Positions 36,501 through 51,500 of a stretch of 64,000 nucleotides of DNA are shown one piece after another. The translations under genes and the position numbers were made by a program. The stretch is from Prochilodus magdalenae (Eukaryota; Chordata; Actinopteri; Characiformes; Prochilodontidae). Where the stretch lies: NCBI GenBank assembly GCA_024036415.1, contig JAMWET010000739.1:124001-188000 (forward strand), read 5' to 3'. A model generated the notes under the pieces. The model had not been told where the DNA came from, made no database searches, and saw nothing but the letters and a program-made list of their open reading frames with translations. The first letter of the stretch is position 1. Every line of letters begins with the position of its first letter.

Positions 36501-39500
36501 CTCCAGTGAGACAGCAGAGCTAGTGTAAGACTTCTTATAGCACCATAACCAGCTACTGAAAAACTCCACTTTAATAAGCCTTACAGCCCTTAGCATTACA
36601 TGTTTTATGTTACTCATACATGTAGGCTGCAGTTCAAGCTGAAATGTGATGTTGAGCCAGTATTGGCCATTTAGTCATTTTGGAATCTTTTTCTCAGTCC
36701 TTCTCTTTACTGGGACACTTCTGCCACAAAATATCTGCACAATCTTCTACAGGGTAAGAGCAGCATTTGAGCACATTTGCAAGCTTACTCAGTTGTCATA
36801 TATATTAACGTTCCTTGAGTTTATTTCTGACATTTCTTGTTTTCAGTGTCTACTCTGGTTGAGGCAGTTCTTTGTGAAACAAATGCAGGTTGCACTGCTA
36901 TTGAACTATATGTGACCATCAGGAATGTGAAGGTAATTTGGCCTTTGTGACTGCCGACTTGAGTGGCCTCATTGTTGCACAATATAGAATTGTTGCAGGA
37001 CAAGTCCTTAGTAACTGTAATTTGAAATTTATGAGAAATAAATACGATGAGTAAATACAGATTACCTTAGCAACCTGACCTGTTGGCTGCTTTTAATTAA
37101 CTATGATAATTAACAGTGAGACAGACAGACTAAAGTAGTAGAAAATACAATTTCTGTATTGGGGAAATTGCAATTTTGACAAAATTGTCTTGCACCTCTA
37201 ATACCTTGTCTTATTTGTTTTATTGTATAGATCTGTGTGAATGATGATTTGGTGGTGAAGAAGTTTGCCTGTTTCAAAAGTGAGAGGGCCATCATGGAAG
37301 ATAAAAGTGGCTCTATAGATCGTTCTCCTGTCAGTCTTGCCTGGGACATCTTCTCCAGCCCTCAGCAGATTCTAGAAATGAATGGATGCTGTACAGTGCG
37401 GACAGCTCCTCCACACGTCTTAACCAGGAATGGTGAGGGGTGAAAAATAGTTTCTGTTATATTTAGTGCCATTTCACTACACTAATCCAATATTTCCTAA
37501 CACTAATCAGTGCTGGCATATTCCTGTTAGCATGTTTCATGACCTTTGCATTTCCTGTCCAGGGACGGGACAGCACAGGCTATTGACTATAGCCAAATCT
37601 CCAGTGACTGACATGCGACTACTTGATCCAGATGGAGCAAAATGTTCTGTAAGTTGTTCTGATTTAGATACATAACACTATAAGCAGTGTGCCAGACAGC
37701 CTCTGTCGACTGGGCATAATGATATCTTATGTGCTCATGATGTTTTAGGTAGCAAATGGAGGGCTTTGCAATGGAACAGAGAGCTGTGGAGTAAGTGATA
37801 AAGATGGTTCTACCCAGAGTCTTGAGAAAGAGAAATGCAGTATTAGGTGAGGAGAGGTAATTGTTTAAAAATTAAATAATGTTAATTATGTTTGAGGTTA
37901 GAAGTAGAACGGAATGCTAAAATACAGATACACTTATTAGCCATAAAACATCCTTGTTTCAGCACTCATTGTCTGCTTTATCAGCTGTTCTTATCATATT
38001 TAAGCCCTTTTTAGCACTACATATTACATATTTAGTGCTTTGTAGTTCTATAATTACAGACTGTAGTCCACCTGTTTCTCTATATGCTTTGTCAGCCCCC
38101 ATTTGCCCCGTTCTTCAATTGTCAGGACCCCCACAGGACCTCCACAGAGCAGGTATTATTTGAGTGGTGGATCATTGATGTGGTGGTGGTGGTGGTGATG
38201 GTTGTGTGTTATTGTATGACAAAGTGTTGAAGTGTTAATCCACAAAGTTTTTAACTAGGTTACATGTAGTGTATACATTCCCTTACCTAGGACTGAATAT
38301 TTTGGGGAGAATATCTTATTAAAGAGCATCTGCGTTCTTAGTTAGCTGTGGTTGTGATGTCATAGCATGTAGTTGTTTGGTTGCTCATCCACAGGCAGTT
38401 TACAAGCTCTGATATGTTAACGTTCCCCATATAAGACAAAGTTTGATGAAATGGCCTGTAATTAAAATTGCAACACATAAGATTTAAATATTGCACTCTT
38501 TTAAATTGCAGTTTTAATAGGAAAATAATTAATCTTTTATCCCTGCCTTTACTCGTGAACTACTTCTCTGGCATACTCTTTTCGTTCTGTTAAATATATT
38601 TCCTAAATATAATAACGTAAACCAAAACATAGTCTAAATGTATGTCTGATCTCTTCTTTCAGTAACTTTGAAGAGGCAGATGGTACAGAGAATGCCCTTG
38701 CAGAACAGCTGTGTCAGCAATTAAACTTGATCAGGTAATCCAATTTTAAGGTTATGTTCAGTTATGTCACTTATGTAGCTTGCATAGTTAACTCAGTAAA
38801 ATATTTCTCTTTCTCTCTCTCTCATCTCTTTCTGTGTCTCTCTCTCTCATCTCTTTCTGTGTCTCTCTCTCTCTCTCAACAGATTCATGAAGTTTCTGAA
38901 TCCCTGCTCACATTTAAACCTGATTGCCAATGTAAGAATACTCCTGTTGAAAGGTTTTCATATAAATTTGAAGCTACTATGTGTTGTCTGTACTGCTGAA
39001 AGAGTAACACCAAAAAAAATTTCAGCCTGATGAAGCTGAAAACCAGGAAATTTGTGATAAACCAGCCCTGAGAAATGAGGACCCTCTACACTGTGAGAAG
39101 AACTCGGGTGTCAGGTAGGGACACTACACAGCTTTTGAAGAAGCTCTCATGAAAATACTAGCAGTATGTACAGTAACTCCTACTCCCCTTTTCATACAGC
39201 CTCAATGTGGATAGACCTGTAGATTTTAGTGAACAGAGTTGCTTTGAGCTGAGGTGGGGGGAAAAAAAATTATATATAGTTTTTTTTAATTGATGAAAAA
39301 TGACACTTGTACCTTTTTCTGTTTTCTGTCTAATTCACACTAGTATAAGTGACACCCACACAGAGCTGAAAGAGCCAACTTTCACTCATGAACCAAATGC
39401 TGAAGACCAGTTGGCCTGTGCCAGGTGGGTCTTCCTTTCCCATTTATTTATCCATATCTTTATTATTCTTCGTTGGTGCTGGGGGATTGGTTCATGTTTT

Positions 39501-42500
39501 TTAAATTTTTTTTATAAACTGATGTTTAGATTGCTACAGCTGCTGAATCCAGATCCATTAAGTTTTGATGCAGAATATATTGACGACAGTGTAAGTGATT
39601 TTTATCAGTAGTGAGAGATGTCATTTTTGATATGTTCCTTGCCTGTACATGCTGTTATGAATGAGGTTAGCTGTGGATTTTTGTCCTTTGTGTGCCAGCT
39701 GCTATACTGTGAGCCCAGTGGAATTTTGGTGCACTCAGCTATCGTCATCAACCCCTGCAGTAGCTTAAGTCATGCCCCTATCACTGAGCAGTTCCGCAAG
39801 GTAATTACAATATCTCCACTGTTGCTTGAAATTTCCCTTTCCATCCACTTCTGGCATATTCACTGTACATATGTAAAATGCTGATAAATTAGAAAACGGT
39901 GATTAGTAAATTCAGTTTGAACTGTATTCAATTAAATATGGTAAAAAAAAAAAAATTGTTTTATTTGATGAACTTGTTGGGTTTTTTTTTTTTTGGTTTT
40001 TTTTTATGCATTCCAAAATCTGGAAACTTGGTGTAGTTTCATATGCTATTATATATATTTAAAAAAAATCTTCTGTCCTACAAGTCAGCAGGAGACAAGG
40101 AGACTGCAGGCATTACACTCTGTTGCTTTTGTTTCACTCCTGCCATGTTGAAATATGCATAGGTGTCTCTAGAGGAAAACGCGTCTAGATGGCAGCTTAT
40201 GTTGCTCCAAATGTGTTTAGTATTTATAGTGCTTTCACAGAAGTGGAAGTTACCCATGAGCGCCCATAATGCATAGTAATTCCATGACAGATTCTGGCTT
40301 TTGAACTTTACACTAGAAACAGTTTGGATGGCCCACTGGCTCAGAGAATAAAATGTCCATTATTGCTTGAAACGGTTGACTCATCAGAACACAACACACA
40401 ATTCCCTGTGACTCATGAAGGTCACAAAAACATTTTTGGATGCTGCCGATATGCTTTCCACTGTGCATAATATGGTCTTAACTTGCGTTTGTGGATGCAG
40501 CAACAAATGGTGTTTATTGAGAATGATGGGTGTTTTTTTTTTGTTTTTTGTTTTTTTTTTGTATCCCATGTAGTGATGTCTATACTGACGCATATCACAT
40601 TCTATTGCAGTGCTGTGTGATCAACTCGGTTGTATTAATTTGTAGTTTTCTGCCATTTCCTTTGTGCACACAAATTTCTAACATACAACTATGATACAGT
40701 GGGGAGAACAAGTATTTGATACACTGCTGATTTTTCAGGTTTTCCCACTTGCAAAGCATGTAGAAGACTGTAATTTTTATCATAGGTACTCTTCAACTGT
40801 GAGTAATGGAATCTAAAACAAAAATCCAGAAAAATACATTGTATGATTTTTAAATAATTAATTTCCATTTTATTGTGGGAAATAAGTATTTGATACACCA
40901 GAAAAAGAAACTTAATATTTGGTACAGAAACCTTTGTTTGCAATTACAGAGATGAGACGTTTCCTGTAGTTCTTGACAAGGTTTGCACACACTGCAGCAG
41001 GGATTTTGGCCCACTCCTCCATACAGATCTCCTCCAGAGCCTTCAGGTTTCGTGGCTGTCGCTGGGCCACACGGACTTTAAGCTCCCTCCAAAGATTTTC
41101 TATTGGATTCAGGTCTGGAGACTGGCTAGGCCACTCCAGGACCTTAAGATGTTTCCTACGGAGCCACTCTTTAGTTGCCCTGGCTGTGTGTTTTGGGTCG
41201 TTATCATGCTGGAAGACCCAGCCACGACCCATCTTCAGTGCTCTTACTGAGGGAAGGAGGTTGTTGGCCAAAATCTCACGATACATGGCCCCATCCATCC
41301 TTCCCACAATACGGTGCAGTCGTCCTGTCCCCTTTGCAGAAAAGCATCCCCAAAGAATGATGTTTCCACCGCCATGCTTCACTGTTGGGATGGTGTTCTT
41401 GGGGTTGTACTCATCATTCTTCTTCCTCCAAACATGACGAGTGGAGTTTAAACCAAAAAGTTCTATTTTTGTCTCATCAGACCACATGACCTTCTCCCAT
41501 TCCTCCTCTGGATCATTCAGATGGTCATTTGCAAACTTCAGACAGGCTTTGACATGCGTTGGCTTGAGGAAGGGCACCTTGCGTGCACTGCAGGATTTTA
41601 ATCCTTGACGGCGTAGAGTGTTACTGATTGTTTTCTTTGAGACTGTGGTCCCAGCTCTATTCAGGTCATTGACCAGGTCCTGCCGTGTAATTCTGGGCTC
41701 ATTCCAAACCTTCCTCGAGATCATTGATGCTCCACGAGGTGAGATCTTGCATGGCGCCCCAGACCGAGGGAGATTATCCGTTATTTTGCATTTCTTCCAT
41801 TTTCTAATAATTGCACCAACAGTTGTTGCCTTCTCACCAAGCTGCTTGCCTATTGTCCTGTAGCCCATCCCAGCCTTGTGCAGGTCTACAATTTTATCCC
41901 TGATGTCCTTACAAAGCTCTCTGGTCTTGGGCATTGTGGAGATGCTGGAGTCTGACTGATTGAGTGTGTGGACAGGTGTCTTTTATACAGGTAACGAGTT
42001 CAAACAGGTGCAGTTAATACAGGTAATGAGTGGAGAACAGGAGGGCTTCTTAAAGAAGAAGTAACATGTCTGTGAGAGCCCAAATTCTTACTGGTTGATA
42101 GATGATCAAATACTTATTTCCCACAATAAAATGGAAATTAATTATTTAAAAATCATACAATGTATTTTTCTGGATTTTTGTTTTAGATTCCATCACTCAC
42201 AGTTGAAGAGTACCTATGATAAAAATTACAGTCTTCTACATGCTTTGCAAGTGGGAAAACCTGAAAAATCAGCAGTGTATCAAATACTTGTTCTCCCCAC
42301 TGTATGTATTGGATGTGTGCTGTTTCTGTTCAAATGCAGATCAAAGTGGATTTTCATTTTTTAAATGTGCATGTTGCAAGTACATCTCATTTTCATACCT
42401 GTTCTGTGTTAGTTCCTGTCAAGGAGGAAATATAGTGGGCCAGGCCTGGCTGAGAGCTACTTCTGGTCCCCTGTGGCGAGGGGCTGTGACACAGTGCTGG

Positions 42501-45500
42501 TGTGCCACAGAGTGAACGATCCACTTTCCTACCTACCCCCTTTATTGGCTCAGCTGCAGTTGGCCTCTGTGTTGAATGCTCAAACGGCACTTACTGGGGT
42601 GAGTGAAACAAAACGGTATTCGGTTAAACCCCACATCTGTAGTTATAATTTTTCCCCTCAGTGCTCTGCTTATAGTCTTGTCATCCCATACCCGATTAGA
42701 CATTGCGCTTCTGCTGTTGCTCCCTCTCTAGCCTATAGCAGTGATCCTTTGTCCAGGCTGGGAGAAGGTGCAGTTTGTGCTGGAGCTGCTAGAGGAGAGT
42801 CAGACGGTTATGAATCTTCACCCTGCTGCTGTACTTATTGGGCTGAACAAGGATGAGGCCAGAAATGCCAAGATCCAAAAAAATTGTGAGTATGCATTGT
42901 TTATTTTACTATTAACATGACAGTTGGTCATTTTTAGATGTAGGACTGCACTTGCAAATTTTAAATGGGGCTCTGCTGCCCCTGATTCAATTTCTCTATT
43001 TTAGAACTAAGTGGCATTTGGGAATCTGATCCAAATTAGTCATTAATAATTGTGTTTGGGTTTGAACCTCAGTACTGAGTCCTCTATGTGTCTTTGTGCA
43101 TTGTGGATCAGGTCAATTGCTGGTTACCACCCCTTTTAGCCTGGTCCGGCTGCTGGAGGTACACTGTTTCCTCTTCCTTAGGCTCTGCCATCTCGTTCTG
43201 GATGAAGCTTCTGAGCTTTACTCACGAGCACCTGATCAGGTAGGAAGTGCAGAGAATATAAGATCGGATAGAGAAATCTTTATTGCAAGGATTCTAACTG
43301 TGGCGACGTGTTTGTCTTTCTGAAGATGGCAGCCATCTTAAAACACTTTCAAAAAGTGGTGTCAAGAGAAGAGAGAGCCATGTGTCCACGGCAGATTATT
43401 GCTGTAAGCAACAACTGGAATCAAGAGGTGGAAGGCATGGTTCGTGAATACATGGTTAGCCCCTGTGTCATTGTCACGGTGCCAGAAGAAGCAGCAGTGT
43501 ACGGCCATGTTCATCAGGTAAGACACAGGTTAGGTGCTTGTAGTAATCCTGTTACACAAAAATAAACCATGAGGCAGTTAAGCAGTTGTTGGTCCTCTAG
43601 TTAAGTAAAGTATTTTTGTGTACTGTATATCTTACAAGAAACTTAATCAGTTGATTTTCATTGGGGGTTAATTTGGGATTTTTGCTTGCATCTTACAACA
43701 TAAACCAAGCTGTCTCCTAATTTAAACAAATCTTACCAGTGATGCACAGTGTGTTGGAATAGTATCAATTTCAGGAGATTGCTTTTACATTTGACAATAT
43801 TCAAGTTAGTATTATTTGTACTCCAGAGAAGCTAAACGTTAAATCAATTAAAAGCTACTGTGTTAAAATTAATGACTCTACAGAAACATATCTTGCGTAG
43901 TCAGATGTTCCTAAAATCTGCGCGCTTACAGTGGGGCAAAAAAGTATTTAGACAACCACTGATTGTGCAAGTTCTCCTACTTAGAAAGATGAGAGAGGTC
44001 TGTAATTTTCAGCATAGGTACACTTCAACTATGAGAGACAAAATGAGAACATTTGAAGATGAAACGTGGCTGGGTCTTCCAGCATGACAGTGACACCGCT
44101 CGGACAATGAAGGAGTGGCTCCGTAAAAAGCATTTCAAGGTCCTGAAGTGGCCTAGCCAGTCTCCAGACCTTAACCCCATAGAAAATTTGTGGAGGGAGT
44201 TGAAAGTCTGTGTTGCCCAGCAACAGCCCCAAAACATCACTGCTCTAGAGGAGACCTGCATGGAGGAATGGGCCAAAATACCAGCTACAGTGTGTGCAAA
44301 CCTGGTGAAGACCTACAGGAAACGTTTGACCTCTGTCATTGGCAACAAAGGTTATGTTACAAAGTATTGACTATAAAGTATTAAGTTGAACTTTTGTCAT
44401 TGACCAAATACTTATTTTCCACCATAATTTACAAGTAAATTCTTTAAAAATCCTACAGTGTGATTTCCTGGATTTGTTTTTCTCATTTTGTCTCTCATAG
44501 TTGAAGTGTACCTATGCTGAAAATTACAGACCTCTCTCATCTTTCTAAGTAGGAGAACTTGCACGATCAGTGGTTGACTAAATACTTTTTTGCCCCACTG
44601 TAAATGTTTGCGAATTGTCCAAAATTAAAGCTCATAATTACTGGTAGTAATTTTGTCTATATTGTGATGCTCATTTTTACATAAATATTGCCTAAATTAC
44701 ATGCATGTTTAAAACTATTAATTCTAATGGTGTATGTGTGTGTTCATGTGTGATTTATAGTTATTGTTTAATTTCCAATTTTCATCTGAAGACTATCCTG
44801 TTGTGTCTGGACTGCAATAAAACCTCAGTGTTGCTCAGCTCTCTGGACTTCAGCCCATCTGTTCCCCAGAAAACCGTCATCATTACAAACTCAGCAGAGG
44901 AGGTGGAGCATGTCTACAAGGTACAGTGATCATATTTGTTTATAGCCGTTATTCTACTTTAAAATTGTAGATTTTTTTGGTCTTAGACATTTTAAAGGAT
45001 TGCTAGGAAAGTTTAAGGGAAATCAGGGCATCGTGATGGTTTCTCTTAATTATTTTTATTTATTTTTTTAAACAAACAGATTGTTTCCTTTAAAACATAT
45101 TTGCTTCATGTATTTTTAGCTTTTTTCTTTTCATTTTTCCGTTCATAACAATACAACAAACAAAATACAAACATGTTTCATCAACACATGCACAGTGGTG
45201 GGACTGGGTGTCTGGGTGTGTGTGGGCGGGGATGAAGACATGAGGCTCTAAACTGAGAAGGAGGCAACAAAATTAACTTGGACCTTATAGTAAGACAGTG
45301 TATCTTTTAAGCTGTAACATGAGTTTTTATATAGCCATGCTAGTTGTAATCACAATAACAGAACACGGTGTTCATTTTAAACTCTCATTTAGACGCATCA
45401 GATATTCAGCTCAAGTGTAGTGGTCTGCTATGATAAAATAATAAAACATGCAAATGCCTACACTGTCCCCTACTAGTAAAATTGTAGCATACATGGTTAT

Positions 45501-48500
45501 AAGTTATAAGACTGTGTTATAACCCATTTAATAGACTCACAGAGTGGCTAAAGGTAATTGCGTAAGTTGTCCACAGTCAGGGCTTAAGTTATGGATATGA
45601 CTTGTCCAAAAAAAAAAAAACCTTATTTCTCTCACTTGTTAACCTTAGTGTCAATGAAACCCATTTCAAAGTAGTAGCTACAGATTTCTCATTTTACTGC
45701 TGTGAATGGAAAATAAAAAATGGCTGAGAATTTGTAATTTAAATGCATGTTTTACATGAAGCAGAATGGCGAGAATGTTATGGTTGGGGGTGGTGTGGTA
45801 TGTGTTGTGTTTTTTTTAATAAAGATAAATGGATTAAGGGAAATTAAGTGGAATGGCTAAGCCAGGATTTACTTTTTGTATGTGCAATTAGGCTAACATG
45901 TATCATATTCATCTAGGCTGTCAGCAACACTGCTGCTTTTTCCTTGAAAGCTCATGAAAGTCTTACCTACCAGTTTGATTTTGTGATTGAGCAGTGGAAG
46001 AAAAACATTGGTGCAGGTACACATGTTATCTTAGGTATGAGCTCTTTAAGTAAATAATTTAACTAGATTTATTTAATTAATTTCATGCAACCTTTTTTTT
46101 TCATTTCATTCTTCTTCTTTTTTTCTTCAGTGACCACCAACGATTGCTTGAAAGCACTTGGTATCAAGGATGCCACATGTGTGGTGCATTATGGGTTTCC
46201 AAGCTCACCTAGGCTATTTGGGAATCGATTATTCTGCATGTCTGAAAACTTTCAGAATATCTCAGACAAGGTAGCGACAAGTCGTGTCTTTTCTCAGATG
46301 ATTTTGATGCTTAAGATATTAAGTAGGCTTTATTTTAGAAACCATTGTGTTCAACCCTTCAAATTCTTTTAGAACCAAAATTAGTCCTAGCTCCTCATGC
46401 ATGTCTTTTTTTTTTTTTTACAGCAGGCTTATGCTTATATTTGAAACCTTCCTGTTTTAGGACTGTGCCGAGCACCCCTCTCCTGTTGTGCGATCTGTGC
46501 TGCTGCTGTCAGAACGAAATGCTCGTCATGTCTCTGGAGTGCTGCGGTACCTGAAGCGTACAGGTGCTCCATTGCCCACAGAGCTCCTGCAGTTTGCTCA
46601 GGGAGTCCAGCAGGCGAAGGAAGAACAGAAGATCAACAGAGAGCTTTGCAGCCACCTGAAGAGTCTGGGCTTTTGCAGGTTTTTAGGATTCTTTTTTAAT
46701 TCAAACACTTTAGATTTGAGATGAAGTGCTGACTATGTTTAAGTGCATGATGTTAGTGTTTAATGAGAATAAATTCTTGTCTGTGTTGGTGTTAAATTTG
46801 CAGCACACTTTAATACATCATCCACCTATTTTAGAGGTTCAAAATTTTCTAAATTCTGAGACATATACTATATTAGTGATCGAAATATTAAAGAGCTAAG
46901 AAACAGATCATGATCCATAGCATGCCAGTTAATCTGTGATAATGCATGGCTACTGATCATTTAGTGTTATACTTTGATCGCTAGTGTTTGTTGTGACAGC
47001 AGACACTGAATGGATTCCAAATTGTACAAAAAGTCTGTTCAGATCTGACTAAATACCTCAGTCTCACCTTACAGCAAGACTATAGCCCAAAACTTAATAT
47101 TTAAACAATTATGGAGTATTTTATGGCCAAAAAATACAGTATTCTTGGTTAGACTGTCACTTTGAGTCCAAGCAGTCGTTGCAGTCTATATTAAGAATAC
47201 CAATATTTGTAACAATTCTCAGTACTTTGATGGTTGAAAGTTATTCCTTCAGTTATTAATAAAAGGCAGCATTTTAAAAACTGTCATTTAGACTCCTCTG
47301 TCTTTGCCCCACATAGGGACAGTACGATTTGCCCAGACAGGCACACAGTCAACAAAACACTTGACTTTCCCCTTCATCCTGACTCTGGAACTATCCTGGT
47401 AATTTGCTGATAGCATTTATAGGGTCTGTTTTGAAAGTATTTTGCCACATAGGGCCACATTTACACAGCAGGTAAAATTGGTCCTGGTTGTTTTTCTCTG
47501 AAAATCAAGTTATTTTTGTTAGGCTATTCGTAATGTGACCTGTATCCAACATTGGTCTGAACAGATTAACAGATCAGTTTTGTATTTGGAGGCATAACAG
47601 GTGGGGTTTTAAAGTCCTTGATTTACAATGACTGACAGCTGGGTTCATCACTCAGAATGCATTCTTTATTGGGATAATAGATTTCTTCTTCTTCTTTGGT
47701 TTGCATCCTTTCTTTCAAAATGTTCCTGAACACAGAATAATAATAATTAATATTATTACTATTATTATTATTATTATTAGAGTTCCTTTAAATTTATTTT
47801 GTACAGAAACGTCACACCAAATGTTTGAGGTCTCAGCAGTGCAAAAGGATGGCTATTGCATCAAAGAGCGAAAAAAATCACCATTGGTGTAAAAATCCAT
47901 GTATTAGATTTCAGTACAACATGTTAAAGTGTCAGAATTTAACAGTTCAGAGTCAGCGTGGTGTTGTGTGTGTTTATTGCTGTTCACACTGCCATACAGA
48001 TAACACATCTTTGTCACAAAAGAAGGAAAAAATCTAATTGGGCCCATGTTTTACCTGCTGTGTAAAGGTATCCTAAATCTCTGTGCTCTAGCAAAATAGT
48101 GTAATGTTACTGTGCCGTTTTTCCAGATCTTCATATGGCCAAAATTGGTCTCAGTATTTGAACAGCATGACTTCAGTGTTAATTTAGGATTGTGTGCTTT
48201 TCCAGAAAAATGTCAAAAACTAAATTTGTTTTCTGTTGTCTTTTAAGGTATTGCCCCTTTATATTAAAACTGCAAATGTGTACTATGGACGTATTGTAAA
48301 CCAGAAAGAGGACAGTTACAAAGGCTTTGTTGCTGAATTGGACTCGTACTATGCTAAAACGAGACTTTGTGCAAAGGAAGTGGTAAAGGGAGGCCTTTAT
48401 GCAGTACAAGAAGAGGATGTATACCATAGGTATGTTATGATCTTTGTAGTAATATTAAATTCTTACACGCTGTCATGCTTTAATATAGGGCCATGAATGC

Positions 48501-51500
48501 TGTTGAGCTGTCTCTGTGTGGCAGGGTGTGTGTGATCAAGGTGGCCGATAAAGGAGAGAGGCTGTTTAGCAGTGTCACTGTTGACTATATTGATGAAGGG
48601 CGCAAACAAGAAGTGAAGTCGCATCAATTGCTGCAGCTTCCTCCTGAGTTCCAGAGTTTTCCTCGTCAGGCTGTAGAGATCATCCTGTGCAGGGCTCAAC
48701 CCATTGATGGAGAAATGGACTGGAATCCGAGGGTGATTATACAAAACATAGTAAAATGGTTTTTAAAAGATCTTTTTTTTTGCTTTGGCAGATGTTTAGG
48801 CTATCAACCTTCCCCTACATTTAAGGGGTAAAATTTGTATATTTGGTTTTTTAACCTTTTTTTTGTGGTTGGTAGGTGACCAGGTCTATCAGTCTGAAGA
48901 TCAAAGGAAAGTTACATCAAGCCAAAGTGGTGATGTGCCTGGGCAATACTGTTTGGGTTGATCCAATGGTAAGATTTGGTGTTTTTGGTCACATATTATG
49001 AGACTTTCTAAATACTTTTGGCTGTGTTAAAATATTACATATTACAGATACACATGACGCGCGTGCCTGGTCTAAGGACCACTATAAATGAGTATAATGT
49101 CCACACTGAGATTCTTGCAACTGGAATGGGCACCACTAACCCTCAGCATTTGGAGCTTCTGAAGTTGCTTTGCCATGGAGAGGAAGGCTCTGCTGCAGTG
49201 GAGTTCAGTGAGAGCAGTAGGCTATCAACTAGCACTCTCTCATTCTCAGGGTAAGGGTAAACTGATCTTCTGATCTATAAGCAATTATTCTACTTTGTGG
49301 CTATGTTCCCAGGCTAAAGTGGCTTCAAATCAGATCTTTTGCATTCCTGTGACGTTGGGGACAGGGGTATGTGGATGTTCAGAGTAGATTCCCCCTCTCC
49401 CCCACCCTATCATTAACGTGACAGAAGATCAAGTAGTTACGTTTGACCAAGTTAACAGTGGAAATGCAACAAAACTGACTCGTTTCCATCTAAACCATCA
49501 TGTTGCTAAGATTGAATTTGAGCAAAAAATTTGATTCGACTATGAGGTTTGTGATGTGAACATATGATATTTTAGGGCACAGGTTCACCAGTCCTACTCC
49601 TGGAGTGCCACCATTCTGGAAATGTAGTGTTTTTCTCTTCCAACCCACACAAAGCTTTGTAATGAGGAGATTAGTTAGACTAAGTGCGTTAGTGCAGGAC
49701 AAAACAACAAGACTAAGCAGGCCAGGAGGTTGGAGATCTGTTTTAATTTTTTTCTCTCAAAATATTACTTAGGTATTGCTGTTGATCTATTTTTGACCCA
49801 ATCAGGTGTCACATTGAGCCAGAGCTGTCTCTGGTGCAAAGGGTTCATGCTGCTGAGGAGGCTCTTGCAAGTAAGATAAAGGCTGGAATCGTTGGCCTCT
49901 GCAGTGGAGAGGAGCTTACTGTTAAGTGCAGGAATACTGAACCATGTGAGCCCCCAGAGAAGCTTAAGGACCTACATGAGATCAGAAAACCTAAAGAAGG
50001 ATTGAATAATACCATCATGGTTGATGAAGCGATGCTAAAGTAAGTGAAGTGACAGTACTGACTGTGGGGTTTTTTGTTAGTTTGTTTGGGTTTTTTTGTA
50101 TTTATACATACGAAGCTTTTGTGGTTTGTGTCTCTTAAGTGAACTATGAATTACATGAACAAAAAAACAGGTGAAATTCGCTGTTTATGACCATATCTGT
50201 AATATACTTAGGAGAGCATTTGTGTATTATTAAGATACAAATGTATGACAGTAACAGTAAAACATGTTTCCTGCCTCTATGTTCTATTGTTTATTTATGG
50301 TTAAATCAGTAAAGGCTTCTGTTTTCACTTAGATCTACAGATCAAAGGTTTTTGCCCTATATCTGGGATGCTGCAATTTCTTACAGCTCACAAGAAGGCA
50401 AGCAAAGCTTGAAGTGAATAGTAGATGTTTTTGGTTGATCACTCAAACCTTCTGCCCTCTCTTTTGATCAGTTCTAAATGTTTTAAGTATTTTTTTGGAC
50501 TTATAGGTGACATCCAGACCAGAAATGAGCAAAAGTGTGAGAAAAGTGTGGAGGTTTTGCCACAAAGGTAATTCCTCATCTTTTTTTTAATTATATGAAA
50601 ACTGTATAATGATTTAATCTATACATGTGAGCCCATGCTATGAGTATATTTCAATCACTTATATTTTACAATAGCACAAATAGTGCAGCAGTGCAATAAT
50701 TTGGACATCACTGGTTCAGCTTCTGCACATTTAAATAACAATTGTTGTGTATTGTGTTCCATTTTCAAAAATAAACCCGAAAAAACAAAAACGGAGGTTT
50801 GCACTGGACTATGCAAAAAAAAAATTGCATATTTAAGTTTGTAGACACAATTTCATATAGAAAATTAACAAAATATAATTTGACTTAGGGCATGCAGCCT
50901 TTGGGATATTAGCATATTACCATGGTCTTTATAAAATACTACTTAGTGTTTTTTTTTTTAATTATTATTATTATTATTTGTTTTATTCCTGCCTTTTTTA
51001 GCTTTCACCCACAGATTAAGTGGTTTCAAAAGGATGAGTTCGTCACTATTAAAGTAAAACTTGTCAACCCCGTTATGCAGAAGTGTGAGTTCTCCACAGA
51101 CAGGGTGCTTTACAGGTTGGTACTATATTACTATGTTGATTTTAAATGTTTTTGTTGATTATTAAGGTTTGGCTAATTATTTAGTTAGATGTGTATTCAT
51201 TTTTATTTTATTTTTTTTACATTAGTATAATTTTTTTTTCCACTTCAGTGCATATGTGAACAACAAGCGTTACTGTGCCAGTCTGGAGTTGCACAGAGAT
51301 ATTAACACAGAACAATGCTCATGGGAAATGAAGTGCAACGAACCTGTGATCAAACTGGTAAAGAGGGACAAAGGAGAGTGGAAATCACTTCTCAAATACA
51401 AGGCAAGTGTTTGTTCAGTCTTTATTTAGTGCCATATGATTTGTATTATTTTTAACATCACTATGATATTTCTTTCTAGCATGGGTCTCCTGTAGCACTG

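Noticed and set aside
40973..41437. 154-residue open frame on the plus strand
   Set aside because: It is a shadow of the minus-strand Tc1 transposase in another frame.
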